Of a stretch of 44,090 bases of DNA, positions 43,475 to 44,090 are shown piece after piece (the stretch's first letter is position 1; each line of letters begins with the position of its first letter). The translations under genes were made by a program, and so were the position numbers. The notes beneath the pieces were generated by a model. That model saw only the letters and a program-made list of their open reading frames with translations. It had not been told where the DNA came from and made no database searches. Source of the stretch: Gammaproteobacteria bacterium (GTDB lineage: Bacteria; Pseudomonadota; Gammaproteobacteria; UBA6429; Thiohalophilaceae); NCBI GenBank assembly GCA_024275115.1, contig JAJRZT010000037.1:1-44090 (forward strand), read 5' to 3'.

Positions 43475-43891
43475 TACGCATCTCCTGTTGTGTGACTAAA
43501 GCTACTCTTGAACGATCCAGACCTAGTTCCTCCAATAACCCGAGATACTTCTTTAATGGCATGTTTTTTGATGGTGCGATCATATAGTGGCCATCATGCC
43601 CCGCTCGAGTATCTTTTACGAGTCTGAGACCAATCGGCAAAAACGTACCTTTTTTAATCTTCCATATTTTTTTACCGGTTGAGCCATTATTTTTGTCAAG
43701 TGATCGAATGCAGAAAATCCATTCCCGTTAGATATTACCATTTCAATGCCATTATGATTTCTAATAACCACATCAACTCTAGCTCTACCTTCACTAAAAT
43801 TTGGCCATCTCGCATTACCCATACGATACAAATCTTTAGTGAACTTTCCAATATCCATAATGTATAAATTTTCTTTTGCAACCACGATCAT
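43464..43891 (-). pseudogene. Tse2-like ADP-ribosyltransferase-fold toxin, frameshifted
   Basis: The first frame (from 43891) encodes LYRMGNARWPNF and NGNGFSAFDHL, then runs to an early stop. Restoring one A in the AAAAA run at 43690-43694 joins it to a second open frame reading NNGSTGKKIWKIKKGTFLP, then IGLRLVKDTRAGHDGHYMIA and on to a stop at 43464. The 142-residue joined protein has the layout of Tse2-type toxins (LYRxGN start, S-A-F, then Lys-rich KGTxLPxGLxLVKD and H-Y). The break may be a real inactivating deletion, a sequencing error, or slippage. The ATG has AGGAG only one base away; a GTG two codons on (43885) has better spacing. Confidence 0.7.
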
Positions 43892-43951
43892 TCTCCTTTT
43901 ACGTGTTTAGTTAATTTTATTGCTATAGTGTATTTTAAGACGTTAACATTA

Positions 43952-44090
43952 GGGGCTGTTGATCTTTCACATTGCTATCCACATCATTATAAAAGCGAGA
44001 ACAAGCATAGCGGAATAGTTTCGTTCCAGTTTATCGTATCTTGTTGCTATTGCTCGAAAATGTTTAATTCTGGCAAAGGCATTTTCAACT
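43952..44090 (-). mobile_element. IS5-type insertion sequence, right-hand part cut by the window edge
   Basis: The outer end GGGGCTGTTGATCTTTC at about 43953 looks like an IS5-type terminal repeat, just before the transposase stop codon. Only about 140 bases are in the window. It lies 60 bases upstream of the toxin-like gene and may have cut off its promoter. Confidence 0.6.
43967..44090 (-). CDS. IS5-family transposase, C-terminal fragment
   Basis: The last 40 residues read VENAFARIKHFRAIATRYDK, then LERNYSAMLVLAFIMMWIAM and stop. This is the characteristic end of IS5-family DDE transposases, with the third catalytic residue being the Glu of VENAF. The frame is intact to the window edge, so the element may be whole beyond it. 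Confidence 0.85.
   Translation of the reverse strand, partial: VENAFARIKHFRAIATRYDKLERNYSAMLVLAFIMMWIAM

Overview
The window looks like about 44 kb of chromosome from an AT-rich gammaproteobacterium. Support for this is gene order: arsC-wrbA-DUF2069, hda next to a PerM-type permease, pgsA and a DUF2066 gene, purM-purN-DUF3108, dcd beside apbC and metG, and rnfABCDGE followed by nth are arrangements I associate with that class. No rRNA, tRNA or CRISPR array was seen. Both edges fall inside insertion sequences: an IS3-type OrfA start at the left and an IS5-type transposase end at the right. The window may therefore be a segment bounded by repeats at assembly breaks. The genus is not identifiable from the sequence alone; a multihaem cytochrome operon plus Rnf fits a respiratory or chemolithotrophic lifestyle (inference).

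Layout. 0.25-5.2 kb, minus strand: ilvB-ilvH-ilvC (branched-chain amino acid synthesis, with a long leader holding a promoter and an attenuator-like terminator), a terminator, then psd-pssA (phosphatidylethanolamine synthesis, with an atypical decarboxylase). 5.6-9 kb, plus strand: a DUF4124 protein, a MIF-type tautomerase, proS and a lytic transglycosylase. 9-14.2 kb, minus strand: an envelope block with thioredoxin-like protein, TolC-type channel, periplasmic adaptor and acylphosphatase, then a YihY/BrkB membrane protein, a LysM lipoprotein and a DUF4398 lipoprotein. 14.4-15.7 kb: arsC-wrbA-DUF2069. 15.8-20.1 kb, minus strand: a GFA protein, an unusual nested palindromic repeat, hda, perM, pgsA and DUF2066. 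20.3-22.8 kb: purM, purN, DUF3108. 22.8-25.4 kb, minus strand: dcd, a REP-associated transposase (RAYT) flanked by REP-like palindromes, and apbC. 25.7-34.2 kb, plus strand: metG, the complete rnfABCDGE set, nth and DUF1841.

Two accessory blocks stand out. At 34.4-37.1 kb is an hvfA-hvfB-hvfC-hvfX type operon: a secreted Cys-rich precursor with eight GK(C/Y)G repeats, a DUF692 (MNIO) modifying enzyme, its DUF2063 partner and a DoxX-family membrane protein. By family knowledge this makes a modified copper-binding peptide. At 37.2-42.0 kb, minus strand, is a tightly overlapping four-gene operon. It encodes a membrane NapH/NosR-like polyferredoxin fused to a GltD-like FAD/NAD(P) oxidoreductase, a tiny membrane protein, an octahaem hydroxylamine-oxidoreductase-like cytochrome and a pentahaem relative of it. 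I read this as a candidate pathway joining the cytoplasmic NAD(P)H pool to periplasmic haem catalysis. It is the best candidate here for an undescribed system.

The right end (42.3-44.1 kb) carries a pterin dehydratase, an outer-membrane beta-barrel protein and a small toxin-antitoxin-like pair. The toxin resembles Tse2-type ADP-ribosyltransferases, is broken by a one-base frameshift, and overlaps a small helical Tsi2-like protein.
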